Below the pieces are notes generated by a model that was not told the DNA's origin, did no database searches, and saw only the letters and a program-made list of their open reading frames with translations. Shown one piece after another: positions 24,261 to 32,411 of a DNA stretch of 41,781 nucleotides. Each line of letters opens with the position of its first letter. The stretch's first letter is position 1. This stretch comes from Fibrobacter sp. (GTDB lineage Bacteria; Fibrobacterota; Fibrobacteria; Fibrobacterales; Fibrobacteraceae), in NCBI GenBank assembly GCA_017965445.1, contig JAGCPZ010000025.1:1-41781 (forward strand), given 5' to 3'. Made by a program: the position numbers and the translations under genes.

Positions 24261-26021
24261 TTACTTCACAACAGAAGCAGTAAATCCCTTGTAAATCGCC
24301 TGCAAGGCGCCAGCAAGGTAAGCTAGCGGAGCATTCCAGTTGATAGCCACTTCGTTTGTCGCGTAGCTGCAGCGGTTGTCAATATAAGCTAACGCCGGCT
24401 TGTCGGCTGTAGCGTAATTCGGGCATTTCCAAAGTTCCTTGCCATCCAGGTTGATGTCCTGCTTGCCCAAATGGGGACCGCCTACAAGCATGCCTGGCAC
24501 CGGATCATCGACGAAATCCGATTCGCTTACGCGGTGGTGCGGATTGCGCGGGCTCCTGTAGCCAAAGCCGGTGACGTAGGTGATTTCCATCGGGTTCTTG
24601 CCCAAGAGATAGTCCAGGCACTGCTGTGCACCATCCAAATAGCTCTTGTCGCCCGTGACAAAATACGCATGCATCAAAACGATTCCGTTATTCGCCATGG
24701 CGCTATTGCTACCCCAGTTCCAGCTAGACGGGAACGCCGGTAGCCTGTAGGCGCTCGTATCGCCAACTGTACGGAGTTCATTGGCAACTTTAAGCAAAGC
24801 CTTGCGGGCATCACCGCCGAGTTTCGCGCCGAATTCCGCAGAATCAAGCGCCACGTGATAAATGGCGAGCATGTTCACATCACCCCACCAGGCACCATCA
24901 GCACGGAAAGTATATTGCTTCAAGTCCTTGAGGTAATCCGACTTTTTCGTCGCGCGGTAAAGTTCAGTCGCAGCAAAGGCAAATTCGTCCTTGCCGTTTT
25001 CTTCGCCATAGGTGTAGTTGCCTGTTTCCACGTCGGAAGGCTGCTTGTACAAGGCTTTCGGATGACGCTTCGCCCAATAATAAGCGACTTCAGCAGCCTT
25101 GAGCATACGATTTGCAAATTCCGAATCAAACTTCGCATAAATGCAAGACGCCTGGGCCATCACCGCCGCGAAATCCAGCGTCGCCGTCAAGCTCTTTTCA
25201 ATGGCATAACGCAGTGCCCCGTCAATTTCGGGCATCGTGCTAGAACCGAACTTGAGCGACGTGAGTTTATGATAGACGGCGCCGTCCTTGTCCTGCATCG
25301 AAAGCATCCAATCGAGATTCCAGCGGATTTCTTCAAGCAATTCCGGCATCTTCGGGAACTCGCGCGGGATATTCCACTGGAGCGTATCCATATACGTAGG
25401 GAAATGTTCATAAAGTTCCAACAACGTAAAAACGGTAATGCCCGAGTTCACAATGTACTTGCCATAATCGCCTGCATCGTACCAGCCACGCTGCGACTTG
25501 ATGTACTTTGCATCAGCATTCTTGGGAGCCGGTTTCCCGTTCGCCTTAGCCACCGTAGTCGCCGTCGGAAGGTCTGTCCCATAGACAATCACCTTGTCGT
25601 CCATGTGCCCTGCCGCTCGCGCCCACTTGCCTGCGTAACGCGTATCGAGCGCCATTCCCGCACGCTGGTAGTAAAACCACTTGAGTGCCGCTTTCGTCAA
25701 ATCCTCATAAACAACCTCGCCCACAACAATCGGGTTACCGATGTAGCCGTCACGGAACAGGCGATACGTGCCCGGTTTCTTGATAGACGATATGTCGTAC
25801 GTCTGGACTTCCTCGCCACTGTATTCCCAATCATAGACCATCGGGGCTTCGAGCGAAAGAACCGTCTTGCCGCTCATGTCGCGGACTTCAAGCGGATTGG
25901 CATCGTTGCCGGGAATGACGACAATCTTTTCGGATTCAGGAGTAAAACCTAGCTGATTCACCAAAGGTATAGCAAAAGACGGCACCGCCAGGGCGAGCGC
26001 AGCAAATAATTGTTTCCGCAT
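24261..26021 (-). CDS. GH9 endoglucanase/cellulase with N-terminal Ig-like domain
   Basis: A 586-residue secreted cellulase. The start at 26021 has GAGG at the right distance and a signal peptide ending SFA (about residue 17). The N-terminal Ig-like CelD_N domain (about 18-100, VNQLGFTPESEKIVVI) is followed by the (alpha/alpha)6 GH9 domain. Catalytic signatures: GWYDAGDYGKY (about 179-189, base Asp), FGYRSPRNPHHR (sugar-binding Arg/His), and YATNEVAINWNAPL (acid Glu) near the C-terminus. It cleaves beta-1,4-glucan. There is no dockerin, CBM or obvious sorting domain after the catalytic domain (ends GFTASVVK), so the export route beyond Sec is unclear. Its own terminator and upstream region make it a separate unit from the operon at 26227-35429. 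Confidence 0.96.
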   Translation of the reverse strand: MRKQLFAALALAVPSFAIPLVNQLGFTPESEKIVVIPGNDANPLEVRDMSGKTVLSLEAPMVYDWEYSGEEVQTYDISSIKKPGTYRLFRDGYIGNPIVVGEVVYEDLTKAALKWFYYQRAGMALDTRYAGKWARAAGHMDDKVIVYGTDLPTATTVAKANGKPAPKNADAKYIKSQRGWYDAGDYGKYIVNSGITVFTLLELYEHFPTYMDTLQWNIPREFPKMPELLEEIRWNLDWMLSMQDKDGAVYHKLTSLKFGSSTMPEIDGALRYAIEKSLTATLDFAAVMAQASCIYAKFDSEFANRMLKAAEVAYYWAKRHPKALYKQPSDVETGNYTYGEENGKDEFAFAATELYRATKKSDYLKDLKQYTFRADGAWWGDVNMLAIYHVALDSAEFGAKLGGDARKALLKVANELRTVGDTSAYRLPAFPSSWNWGSNSAMANNGIVLMHAYFVTGDKSYLDGAQQCLDYLLGKNPMEITYVTGFGYRSPRNPHHRVSESDFVDDPVPGMLVGGPHLGKQDINLDGKELWKCPNYATADKPALAYIDNRCSYATNEVAINWNAPLAYLAGALQAIYKGFTASVVK

Positions 26022-26068
26022 ACAAAACCTCATTTTTCTCTAAAGATACCTTTATATTTTAAAAATTG

Positions 26069-26134
26069 TTCCCCTACGGCGCATTTTAATGTTTACTAGA
26101 GGCAACGGGGAGATACTCGTTACTAGACTCTAGT
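26069..26134. repeat. GTTACTAG-type dispersed element, degenerate copy
   Basis: CCTACGGCGCA (26073-26083) is shared with 37721-37731, and GTTTACTAGA and GTTACTAGA follow. ACTAGA-C-TCTAGT (26122-26134) is a perfect 13-base palindrome. The element lies between the terminator of the six-gene operon and the GH9 promoter region. Confidence 0.55.
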
Positions 26135-26167
26135 CTCCAGTTAGGGTTAAGAACGATGTTCGCGGGG

Positions 26168-26197
26168 ATAAAAAAAATCCCGCCGTGCTTTACGGCG
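26168..26197 (-). terminator. Intrinsic terminator of the six-gene outer-membrane operon
   Basis: The minus strand reads CGCCGT-AAAGC-ACGGCG followed by GGATTTTTTTTATCC, 29 bp after the stop codon at 26227. Confidence 0.88.
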
Positions 26198-26226
26198 AGA
26201 CTTCTAAATTTTCCGTTTATCGAAGA

Positions 26227-27282
26227 TTACTTCTTGGCGGCCTTGTAGTTGACGCCCGGACGGAGTTCGAGACCGACAGTCACCAGGAGGGAGACGATCG
26301 GTTCGTAGTGGTCCTGGGAGAGGTCATACACAGCGACACCGGCCATGCCTTCGCTCTTCACGTGCTGGGCGACTGCCTTCACAGACGGAATGCCCATGAA
26401 CACGATAGATTCGGTTTCGCTCACAGCCACTTCAGACTTGGAAGCTTCATCGAAAGTTACCGTATAATCCGGTGTGTCGAAACGGTTCATGAGTTCGGCA
26501 TACGGGAGGTAGCCTTCGTTGCCACTGCCCACACCCGTGTGGCTAGAGCCGAGGCCCTTTGCCCCCGCGAAGGACTTGCCATAGAGGAACACCACCGGAG
26601 CAAGGAGGTCCTTGTTCACGCCGGCGGCAGCAACAGCGTCAAGCGTTTCCTGCACGGAATTTGCACTCTGGTTCGGAACGAGACTGCTTTCGCTTTCGTT
26701 CATAAGGTCTGCCATGAACACATCGACATAAGCGGCGCGGTTCAAAGCTTCGGCCTTGTAAGCATCCATACCTGCAGCCGGATAAATCACAGCTGTCACC
26801 GTGGAGCCGGAAAGGCCATCGACCAAGGCGTTCAACATCTTGGCGTAATCTTCGGCATCGTCCGTCGTGAGGTTCTGCCAGTCGAGTTCAACGCCATCGC
26901 CACCATTCGTAGAAATCCAGTCCTTCACGTTCGAGACAAACGTGGAGAGCGTTTCGTCAGAAGAAGCGATTGCCTTGAGGTTCGATTCGGCTTCCATGCC
27001 ACCCACCGACACGATAAGCTTGACACCATTCTCCTTGGACATGGTCACAAGGTTCTTGAAGTTGTCTGCATCGTATTCATCGGCAAAGGCAACCGTACCT
27101 TCAGCACTCGGCATAATAGACATATAGTGAATATCAGTCACGAGATTGTAGCGGATATCCTTTGCATAGAACTGGGAATACTGACTCCAATAGGGATAGA
27201 AGCCTATCACTTTGTCGGCGGCGGCCTGAGCAGACACCGCAGCACCCATAGCGAGAGCAAGTGCAATAACTTTAAAGTTCAT
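26227..27282 (-). CDS. Secreted GH18-fold protein with Gln in place of the catalytic Glu
   Basis: A 351-residue protein with signal peptide (1-21, cut after AQA) and a GH18 TIM barrel: VIGFYPYWSQYS on strand 1, VKLIVSVGGMEAES on strand 3 (SxGG), and the strand-4 motif GDGVELDWQN. Chitinases have DGxDxDxE there; here Asp129 and Asp134 remain but position 136 is Gln, codon CAG at 26875-26877. YPAAG and FMADLMNE correspond to later strands. Without the acid Glu it should not hydrolyse chitin, and it probably binds a glycan as chi-lectins do. Last gene of a six-gene outer-membrane operon, 14 bp behind the lipoprotein. Also possible is altered activity of an ENGase-like relative. Confidence 0.88.
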   Translation of the reverse strand: MNFKVIALALAMGAAVSAQAAADKVIGFYPYWSQYSQFYAKDIRYNLVTDIHYMSIMPSAEGTVAFADEYDADNFKNLVTMSKENGVKLIVSVGGMEAESNLKAIASSDETLSTFVSNVKDWISTNGGDGVELDWQNLTTDDAEDYAKMLNALVDGLSGSTVTAVIYPAAGMDAYKAEALNRAAYVDVFMADLMNESESSLVPNQSANSVQETLDAVAAAGVNKDLLAPVVFLYGKSFAGAKGLGSSHTGVGSGNEGYLPYAELMNRFDTPDYTVTFDEASKSEVAVSETESIVFMGIPSVKAVAQHVKSEGMAGVAVYDLSQDHYEPIVSLLVTVGLELRPGVNYKAAKK

Positions 27283-27296
27283 CTGAATACCTCTTC

Positions 27297-27986
27297 CTAT
27301 TGGTTAACTAGATGGAGAATGCCCGTTGCCGGATCCATACAATAGAGTCCCGGATCTGCCACAAATTTTTTAGGGTCATCTACAGTTTTTTCCTGCAATT
27401 TAACAATTGCAGAATCTACTGGAATCCCTTGGGCATTAAGAACTGAAACCGTCACCTGATCGCGAGTTATATTGGCTAATTCAGTAGCATCGCAGAAACG
27501 ATATGCCCAACCATGAGACTGACCGTAAACAATGTATTGCTGAGAAATGGCAACTTCGTCAACCGGGACCTGGGTCAATGCGGTAAAATCATCGGCGACA
27601 CCGACAAAGTTGAATTCCGTCAAATCCTTCAGGATATTCGCATCGGCAGCAGCAGCAGCGCAAGCATCAACCGGATAGCCACCCATAAAAGGATCGCTGC
27701 AAATTTGGACGAGAGTTGGAGATGCGGCAAAGGTTGCATCATCCGCAGCCTTCAATGCGGCGTAATCTCCACCGGCATTTGTCACGGAATCCTTGACAAG
27801 AGAGTTTCGCATTTCCACGTAATCTTTAATCTGCAACTTGCGCAGAATCGGGTGCAACTGCATATAAGTCTGAGCAGTGAAACCTGCCGGAAAGGAATCA
27901 GAGTAAGGCTCGCTCACTTCCAACGAGGAACATGCACCCAAAACACCTGCCAAGAGAATCATTGTGTACTGGTAAAGTTTTTTCAT
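27297..27986 (-). CDS. Lipoprotein of unknown function in the outer-membrane operon
   Basis: A 229-residue protein from the ATG at 27986, with AGAGG at ribosome-site distance. Lipobox LAGVLGAC, lipidated at Cys19. The mature part begins SSLEVSEPYSDSFPAGF, includes a helical stretch FTAQTYMQLHPILRKLQI, a region with ICSDPFMGGYPVDAC, and a beta-rich C-terminal third (TVSVLNAQGIPVDSAIVKL). No family recognised. It sits 12 bp behind one beta-barrel gene and 14 bp ahead of the GH18-like gene. It may be a periplasmic or surface partner of the barrels. Confidence 0.8.
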   Translation of the reverse strand: MKKLYQYTMILLAGVLGACSSLEVSEPYSDSFPAGFTAQTYMQLHPILRKLQIKDYVEMRNSLVKDSVTNAGGDYAALKAADDATFAASPTLVQICSDPFMGGYPVDACAAAAADANILKDLTEFNFVGVADDFTALTQVPVDEVAISQQYIVYGQSHGWAYRFCDATELANITRDQVTVSVLNAQGIPVDSAIVKLQEKTVDDPKKFVADPGLYCMDPATGILHLVNQ

Positions 27987-27998
27987 TTTCAGCACCTC

Positions 27999-30200
27999 TT
28001 AGAAATTAACCGTAACATCGGCAGTGACGATATTCTTGCTAATGGAAAGTTTTTTTGCACCGCCGTCAACAGGCGTACCGCTCGCGTCCGTAATCATATA
28101 AGCGTAATCGAGATCGTTCGTGAGCATACCGTACTGAACTGTCAAGTAAGAAATCGGAGCAAGCTTCACACGGACACCGCCCATAACCAAGCGCTCGGAG
28201 GCCTTGGTCACGCTAACAGCCACATTCATTTCACCGAAAGAGCCGCCAACACCGAAACCGTTTCCAAATTCCTTTTCATACTGCTGGAAACCGACGAGAA
28301 GAGCAATCGGGCCCCAGACATCAGCAGTCACACCCGCAACAATGCGGTTCGCAGTACGCTTGAGGTAAGCAGATTCTTCGGCATGAGAGTAAGAACCCTG
28401 AATGAGAATCTGACGGTCAAGACCGGCAAGAGCGCCAGCATCGACACCAAGACCCACGGCATATTCCGTGAACTTGTTCTCTGCGACTTGCGGAATACCT
28501 GTCGCAGGATCCACAGACAAAGAGTTCGACTGAGTCAAAATGTTGACGCGAGCGTTGAACATCACCTTGTCAGCCCAGTTGACATCAGCCTTCGCCGTAA
28601 TACCCTTGCGGTCCGGAGTAGCAACGCCGAACGGCAATGCAAGACCTACAGACGGATCCAACTCCATCAGCGGATCAAGTTCCAGGCGCTTTGAAACAGT
28701 ACCCGTGTAGCCGTTGCGGTAGAAGTGGCCGTTCTTGTAGTTGTTATCCAAACGGGAGTAGAGATACCCGCTTTCGCCATTTTTACGGCCGAAAATATCT
28801 CCTTCATTGGAAAGAGTGTTCGTGTTAGCCGACGTCATCAAGTTGTACGCCTGCAATGTCGTGGAATTATAGACATTGAAATAGAGGTTTTCGAGACTAG
28901 ATGCACCGAAGGTCGAAAGGATAAGGTTGTCCGCAGGGTTCGTGTACATGGCGTTCGCATTGAGGATAACCGAACGTCCCTGATAAACCGGAGAAGACGC
29001 CATTTCAGACCAGAACTTCTCATCCGTCTTGAGATAACCGGCATCAACCTTGAAGTCGATATCATTGATATCGCCCTTCACAAAGAGGTTCGCATAGAAG
29101 CTGTTGCCGCTTTCATCCGCGAAGTCTTCGTTGGCAACTACCAAAGGATTGGATACAGCGCTCTTGATATAGACAATCCTGTCGCCATTTATGTTTTTCT
29201 CAAGAATCTTGTAATCGGTCTTGAATCCTTTTTTCAGGTAATCTCGGTCAACCTTCCACTTGGACATGGCAAATTCGCCATTCAAGCCGAACGAAACCGG
29301 AAGATCCGGAAGAGTCTTCTTGGAATCGAAGCTCAAGTCCGCGGAGAACACCCTGTTGTTATCGTAGTAGATTGTATCGGTATCGGCAATCTGCTTAGTA
29401 CGACGGGTATATTTGCGGTCAAACAAATTGACAAAGTTCAAACCGAGATGTGCCCCGTAAGATTCGATACCTGCACGGGCACCGAGCATGTAACGGTCGG
29501 AAAAGTCGAAGTCGAAGAAGACCTGGTCAACTTTCTTTCCGGTATTGCGGAGACGTGCACCGGTAAGCTGTGCGGTAATGTTATCGACCGCGCCAAGGCT
29601 TCCGCTCTGGTAAGCGATATTGAGGCCTTGCAGCAAGCGACGGCTTGTCGTATCGAGATTGCGCTTTTCAAGAGCTTCGCGACGCTTCTCCGAGAAGATT
29701 TCCGGTTCCTGGAGAATTTCGGTCTGCGGAGCGAAAACAGTGAGCGGGGTATAACCGACACGCATGTATCCCAAATTGAAATCGACATGCTTGTTGAGGA
29801 TTGTTCCGTCGTAGCTGAACCAATGACCGATAATCGGGTTGTTGTTCTCGTCATAGGCGCTCTGCCAATCCTTGTGCAAGCGCAGCTGGACGTCAATCAT
29901 CGTCTCGGAACTCGGACGGGCGGTCAAGCGCAGGTTCACATCCGTGAAAGCCTGGTTTTCCTGAGTCGGAGATTCCTTCGCATACTGGTCGGAAGAGCTA
30001 AAGGAAGCAAGAACGCCTGCCTTCGCCGTTCCGTTGATCTTGAGCCCAAGCACTGCCGCATTGAGAGAATCCAACTTTTCCAGCAAGGATTTCTGTTGCG
30101 TAACAACCTCAGTCTGGTTTTCAGCGGCAAACGCAGTCGCAGCCGAAAGAGCAACAGCGGAGGTCAATAAAATTTTGCGCATGTTCATATTGAAATTCAT
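27999..30200 (-). CDS. Large outer-membrane beta-barrel protein, paralog 3
   Basis: A 733-residue protein with signal peptide (cut after FAA or AFA near residue 25), a short helical stretch (LLEKLDSLNAAVLGLKI), then alternating amphipathic beta strands to the end, closing with VTADVTVNF; a C-terminal Phe is the usual Bam recognition end. There is no TonB box or plug domain, so it is not a SusC-type transporter. It shares blocks with the gene upstream: TPLTVF near 180, RRLLQGLNIAYQ near 215, and LPFGVATPDRKG, around residue 525. GGGAGG lies 7 bases before the start at 30200. Function unknown; porin-like channel or adhesin support are possible. Confidence 0.82.
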   Translation of the reverse strand: MNFNMNMRKILLTSAVALSAATAFAAENQTEVVTQQKSLLEKLDSLNAAVLGLKINGTAKAGVLASFSSSDQYAKESPTQENQAFTDVNLRLTARPSSETMIDVQLRLHKDWQSAYDENNNPIIGHWFSYDGTILNKHVDFNLGYMRVGYTPLTVFAPQTEILQEPEIFSEKRREALEKRNLDTTSRRLLQGLNIAYQSGSLGAVDNITAQLTGARLRNTGKKVDQVFFDFDFSDRYMLGARAGIESYGAHLGLNFVNLFDRKYTRRTKQIADTDTIYYDNNRVFSADLSFDSKKTLPDLPVSFGLNGEFAMSKWKVDRDYLKKGFKTDYKILEKNINGDRIVYIKSAVSNPLVVANEDFADESGNSFYANLFVKGDINDIDFKVDAGYLKTDEKFWSEMASSPVYQGRSVILNANAMYTNPADNLILSTFGASSLENLYFNVYNSTTLQAYNLMTSANTNTLSNEGDIFGRKNGESGYLYSRLDNNYKNGHFYRNGYTGTVSKRLELDPLMELDPSVGLALPFGVATPDRKGITAKADVNWADKVMFNARVNILTQSNSLSVDPATGIPQVAENKFTEYAVGLGVDAGALAGLDRQILIQGSYSHAEESAYLKRTANRIVAGVTADVWGPIALLVGFQQYEKEFGNGFGVGGSFGEMNVAVSVTKASERLVMGGVRVKLAPISYLTVQYGMLTNDLDYAYMITDASGTPVDGGAKKLSISKNIVTADVTVNF

Positions 30201-30215
30201 TCTAGTTACCTCCCA

Positions 30216-32396
30216 TTAAAATTCCACATTAATGGAAGCTTCAAAAATAGACTGACTAAACTTATGCTGATAAGTACCCGCAGCGCCGTCGCCCTTCTTC
30301 TCTGCGCTGAAGTAATCAGGCAGGTTACGAGCAGAACCGGCAATAGCCGCAGTATTGTAGTCGTTCGTCACGTTGACCATGCCGTAATTGATGGCAAGCC
30401 ATGCGTTGTCGCCAACCACATAGTCAAAGCCCACCATCCACTGCATCTGCTTGCTCTTCAGGAGAGGAACATCAAGACCGACCATCGGGTTGATATTGCC
30501 AACCCCATAGTCCGTATTGGCCATCTGGAAACCGGCCGTAAAGCCGAGTCGCGGCAAGAACTGAGCAGAGAATCCTGCATTGATGAAGTCGCTCTTGAGG
30601 GTTCCCGAAACACCGCCAACCATGTCGGTCTTGCTTTCGGAATGCTTGTAGGAACCGGAAACTTCCATGGCCTTGCTGAAGCCAGCCATCTTGGCGATAT
30701 CGAACTTGGCGCCACCGCCAAATTCCATGAAGGAAACCTTGTCGATTTCAGGAATTTCGCTATTCACCTGATTGAATATGCTTACAAGAGCCTGGGCTTC
30801 GATCTTTTCCTCCCAATCACCCTTGACTATAGCGCGGACACCCATGCGGTTCGGAGTCGCGAGGCCATACGGCAAGGTGAGCTGGACAGCCGGATCCAAC
30901 ATCATGTTGATGAGGGCGAGCTGTTCGGCGGAATAGACATTGGAACCCCAAGAATTCTTGTTGTACGGAGCGATATTGTAGCTTTCGCCCTGACCGGCCT
31001 TGAAGGCGTCGTCGTTCGTACCCAGAGAGCGAGCCACCGGAGAGAACTTCGGAGAGTAATTATAGAGAGCGTCGAACGTCGAGTAGAGCGGAGAGTTCAC
31101 GCCATACTTGACCGTGTTACCGTCCTTGTCCGAGTTCAAAATACGCTGGGCGAAGAAGCTCGGGGACTGAGCGAGGTTGTTGAACCACTTTTCATCGTTG
31201 CGGATGAAATCGAGAGCAAGGCCTGCGTTCCAGGAATTATCGACCTTGTAACCGACATTCAACGTAGCGAGCAAGGCAGAACCGTTTATGCTTTCTTCAG
31301 ATTCAACGACGGCATTCGTCGCAGGATCGACAGCAAAAGACTTCACCTTGTTTATCGACATCGCATATTCGAGAACGAGATCAAGACTGAGGTTCTTGTT
31401 CTGCATGAGCCCGGCGATATCGGCACCGGCGCGGGCGCTCAACACGAACGTGTTCTGCAGACCCACATCCGGGTTGATTTCCTGAAGGACGTAGCTGCTG
31501 AGTTCAGGATCGTCCGGGTTGAAATCATCCGGCTTGGCGTTACGCGGCAGCGGATGGCGATAAGTATAGGACTTCGAGTTTTCATTATCGAAAATCAACA
31601 TCGGAGTCACGCCAACATAGACGTTCTTCTGAACCGGAAGGAGTTCTAAGTTACCACCGACGACCCACTTGTCCGTATTGGAAGCAAGCGAGGTTGCAAC
31701 ACCCGGAATGGAATCGCCAGGGATAATGTTGCCTTCGGCACCGGTAAAGTCGAGCACCGACACGCGGTTCACGCGAGCCAAGAACGCTTCGGCACGGAGT
31801 TCGCCAATCATCGGGTCAATTTCTTGACGGAACTGAAGGTTAATACCCTGAAGGTTGCGCTTGTTGCCTTCGATAAGCTGTTCCTTCTGGGCCATGTGGC
31901 GCTTGCGGGCGAAAATCGTCGGTTCGTACATGATGTCGATACCGGGATTGTAAATAGAGAGCGGAGAAATCGCAGAGCGGAAGTCACCGGCAATCCAGTA
32001 GAAACTCTTGCCGACATTGCCCTCTACATTGAGCCATTTGGCTTCGAGCGTCTTTGCCGCAGAAGCGAAGTATTCCTGCATACCGCCACCGAGACGCATC
32101 GTCACATTCGCACGGACAAATTCATACGGACGGAAACCGAAGTTCAAGTCAGCGGAGACAAACTCGTTGCGTTCCACGTCCGGCATGTGGTTGAGACCAC
32201 TTGGATCGTTGTCCGTATCGAAACTGGAGCGCTGAGCCACGGCACGGATGCTACCAGTAATTTCAACACCGCGCTTGGCATTCGCGCTATCCGCCTTGGC
32301 CTGCAAGGCCTTTTGGTTATCCGCAACTGCAGATGCCGATGCGGCAACCGAAGCAGTGAGAAGGGCGATTAAAATTCTTTTCATTTTCATATTCAT
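30216..32396 (-). CDS. Large outer-membrane beta-barrel protein, paralog 2
   Basis: A 726-residue protein. The start is the ATG at 32396, 8 bases after GGGAGG; the ATG at 32405 directly abuts that site. Signal peptide cut near ASA (about residue 23), short helical stretch, then a long barrel ending FEASINVEF. Shared with the gene downstream: SPLSIYNPGIDIMYEP, RNLQGINLQF and LDPAVQLTLPYGLATPNRMG. Homology with the following 733-residue barrel is clear, and the upstream barrel is more distant. Gaps are 15 bp on both sides, so the three barrels are certainly co-transcribed. No plug domain or enzyme motif. Confidence 0.82.
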   Translation of the reverse strand: MNMKMKRILIALLTASVAASASAVADNQKALQAKADSANAKRGVEITGSIRAVAQRSSFDTDNDPSGLNHMPDVERNEFVSADLNFGFRPYEFVRANVTMRLGGGMQEYFASAAKTLEAKWLNVEGNVGKSFYWIAGDFRSAISPLSIYNPGIDIMYEPTIFARKRHMAQKEQLIEGNKRNLQGINLQFRQEIDPMIGELRAEAFLARVNRVSVLDFTGAEGNIIPGDSIPGVATSLASNTDKWVVGGNLELLPVQKNVYVGVTPMLIFDNENSKSYTYRHPLPRNAKPDDFNPDDPELSSYVLQEINPDVGLQNTFVLSARAGADIAGLMQNKNLSLDLVLEYAMSINKVKSFAVDPATNAVVESEESINGSALLATLNVGYKVDNSWNAGLALDFIRNDEKWFNNLAQSPSFFAQRILNSDKDGNTVKYGVNSPLYSTFDALYNYSPKFSPVARSLGTNDDAFKAGQGESYNIAPYNKNSWGSNVYSAEQLALINMMLDPAVQLTLPYGLATPNRMGVRAIVKGDWEEKIEAQALVSIFNQVNSEIPEIDKVSFMEFGGGAKFDIAKMAGFSKAMEVSGSYKHSESKTDMVGGVSGTLKSDFINAGFSAQFLPRLGFTAGFQMANTDYGVGNINPMVGLDVPLLKSKQMQWMVGFDYVVGDNAWLAINYGMVNVTNDYNTAAIAGSARNLPDYFSAEKKGDGAAGTYQHKFSQSIFEASINVEF

Positions 32397-32411
32397 CTTT
32401 AGCATCCTCCC

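Noticed and set aside
28725..30170. 481-codon plus-strand open frame opposite a barrel gene; similar frames at 30264-31649, 24855-25952, 26185-27345 and 21414-22526
   Set aside because: All lie fully opposite well-supported genes with signal peptides, ribosome sites and family motifs, and have none of their own.
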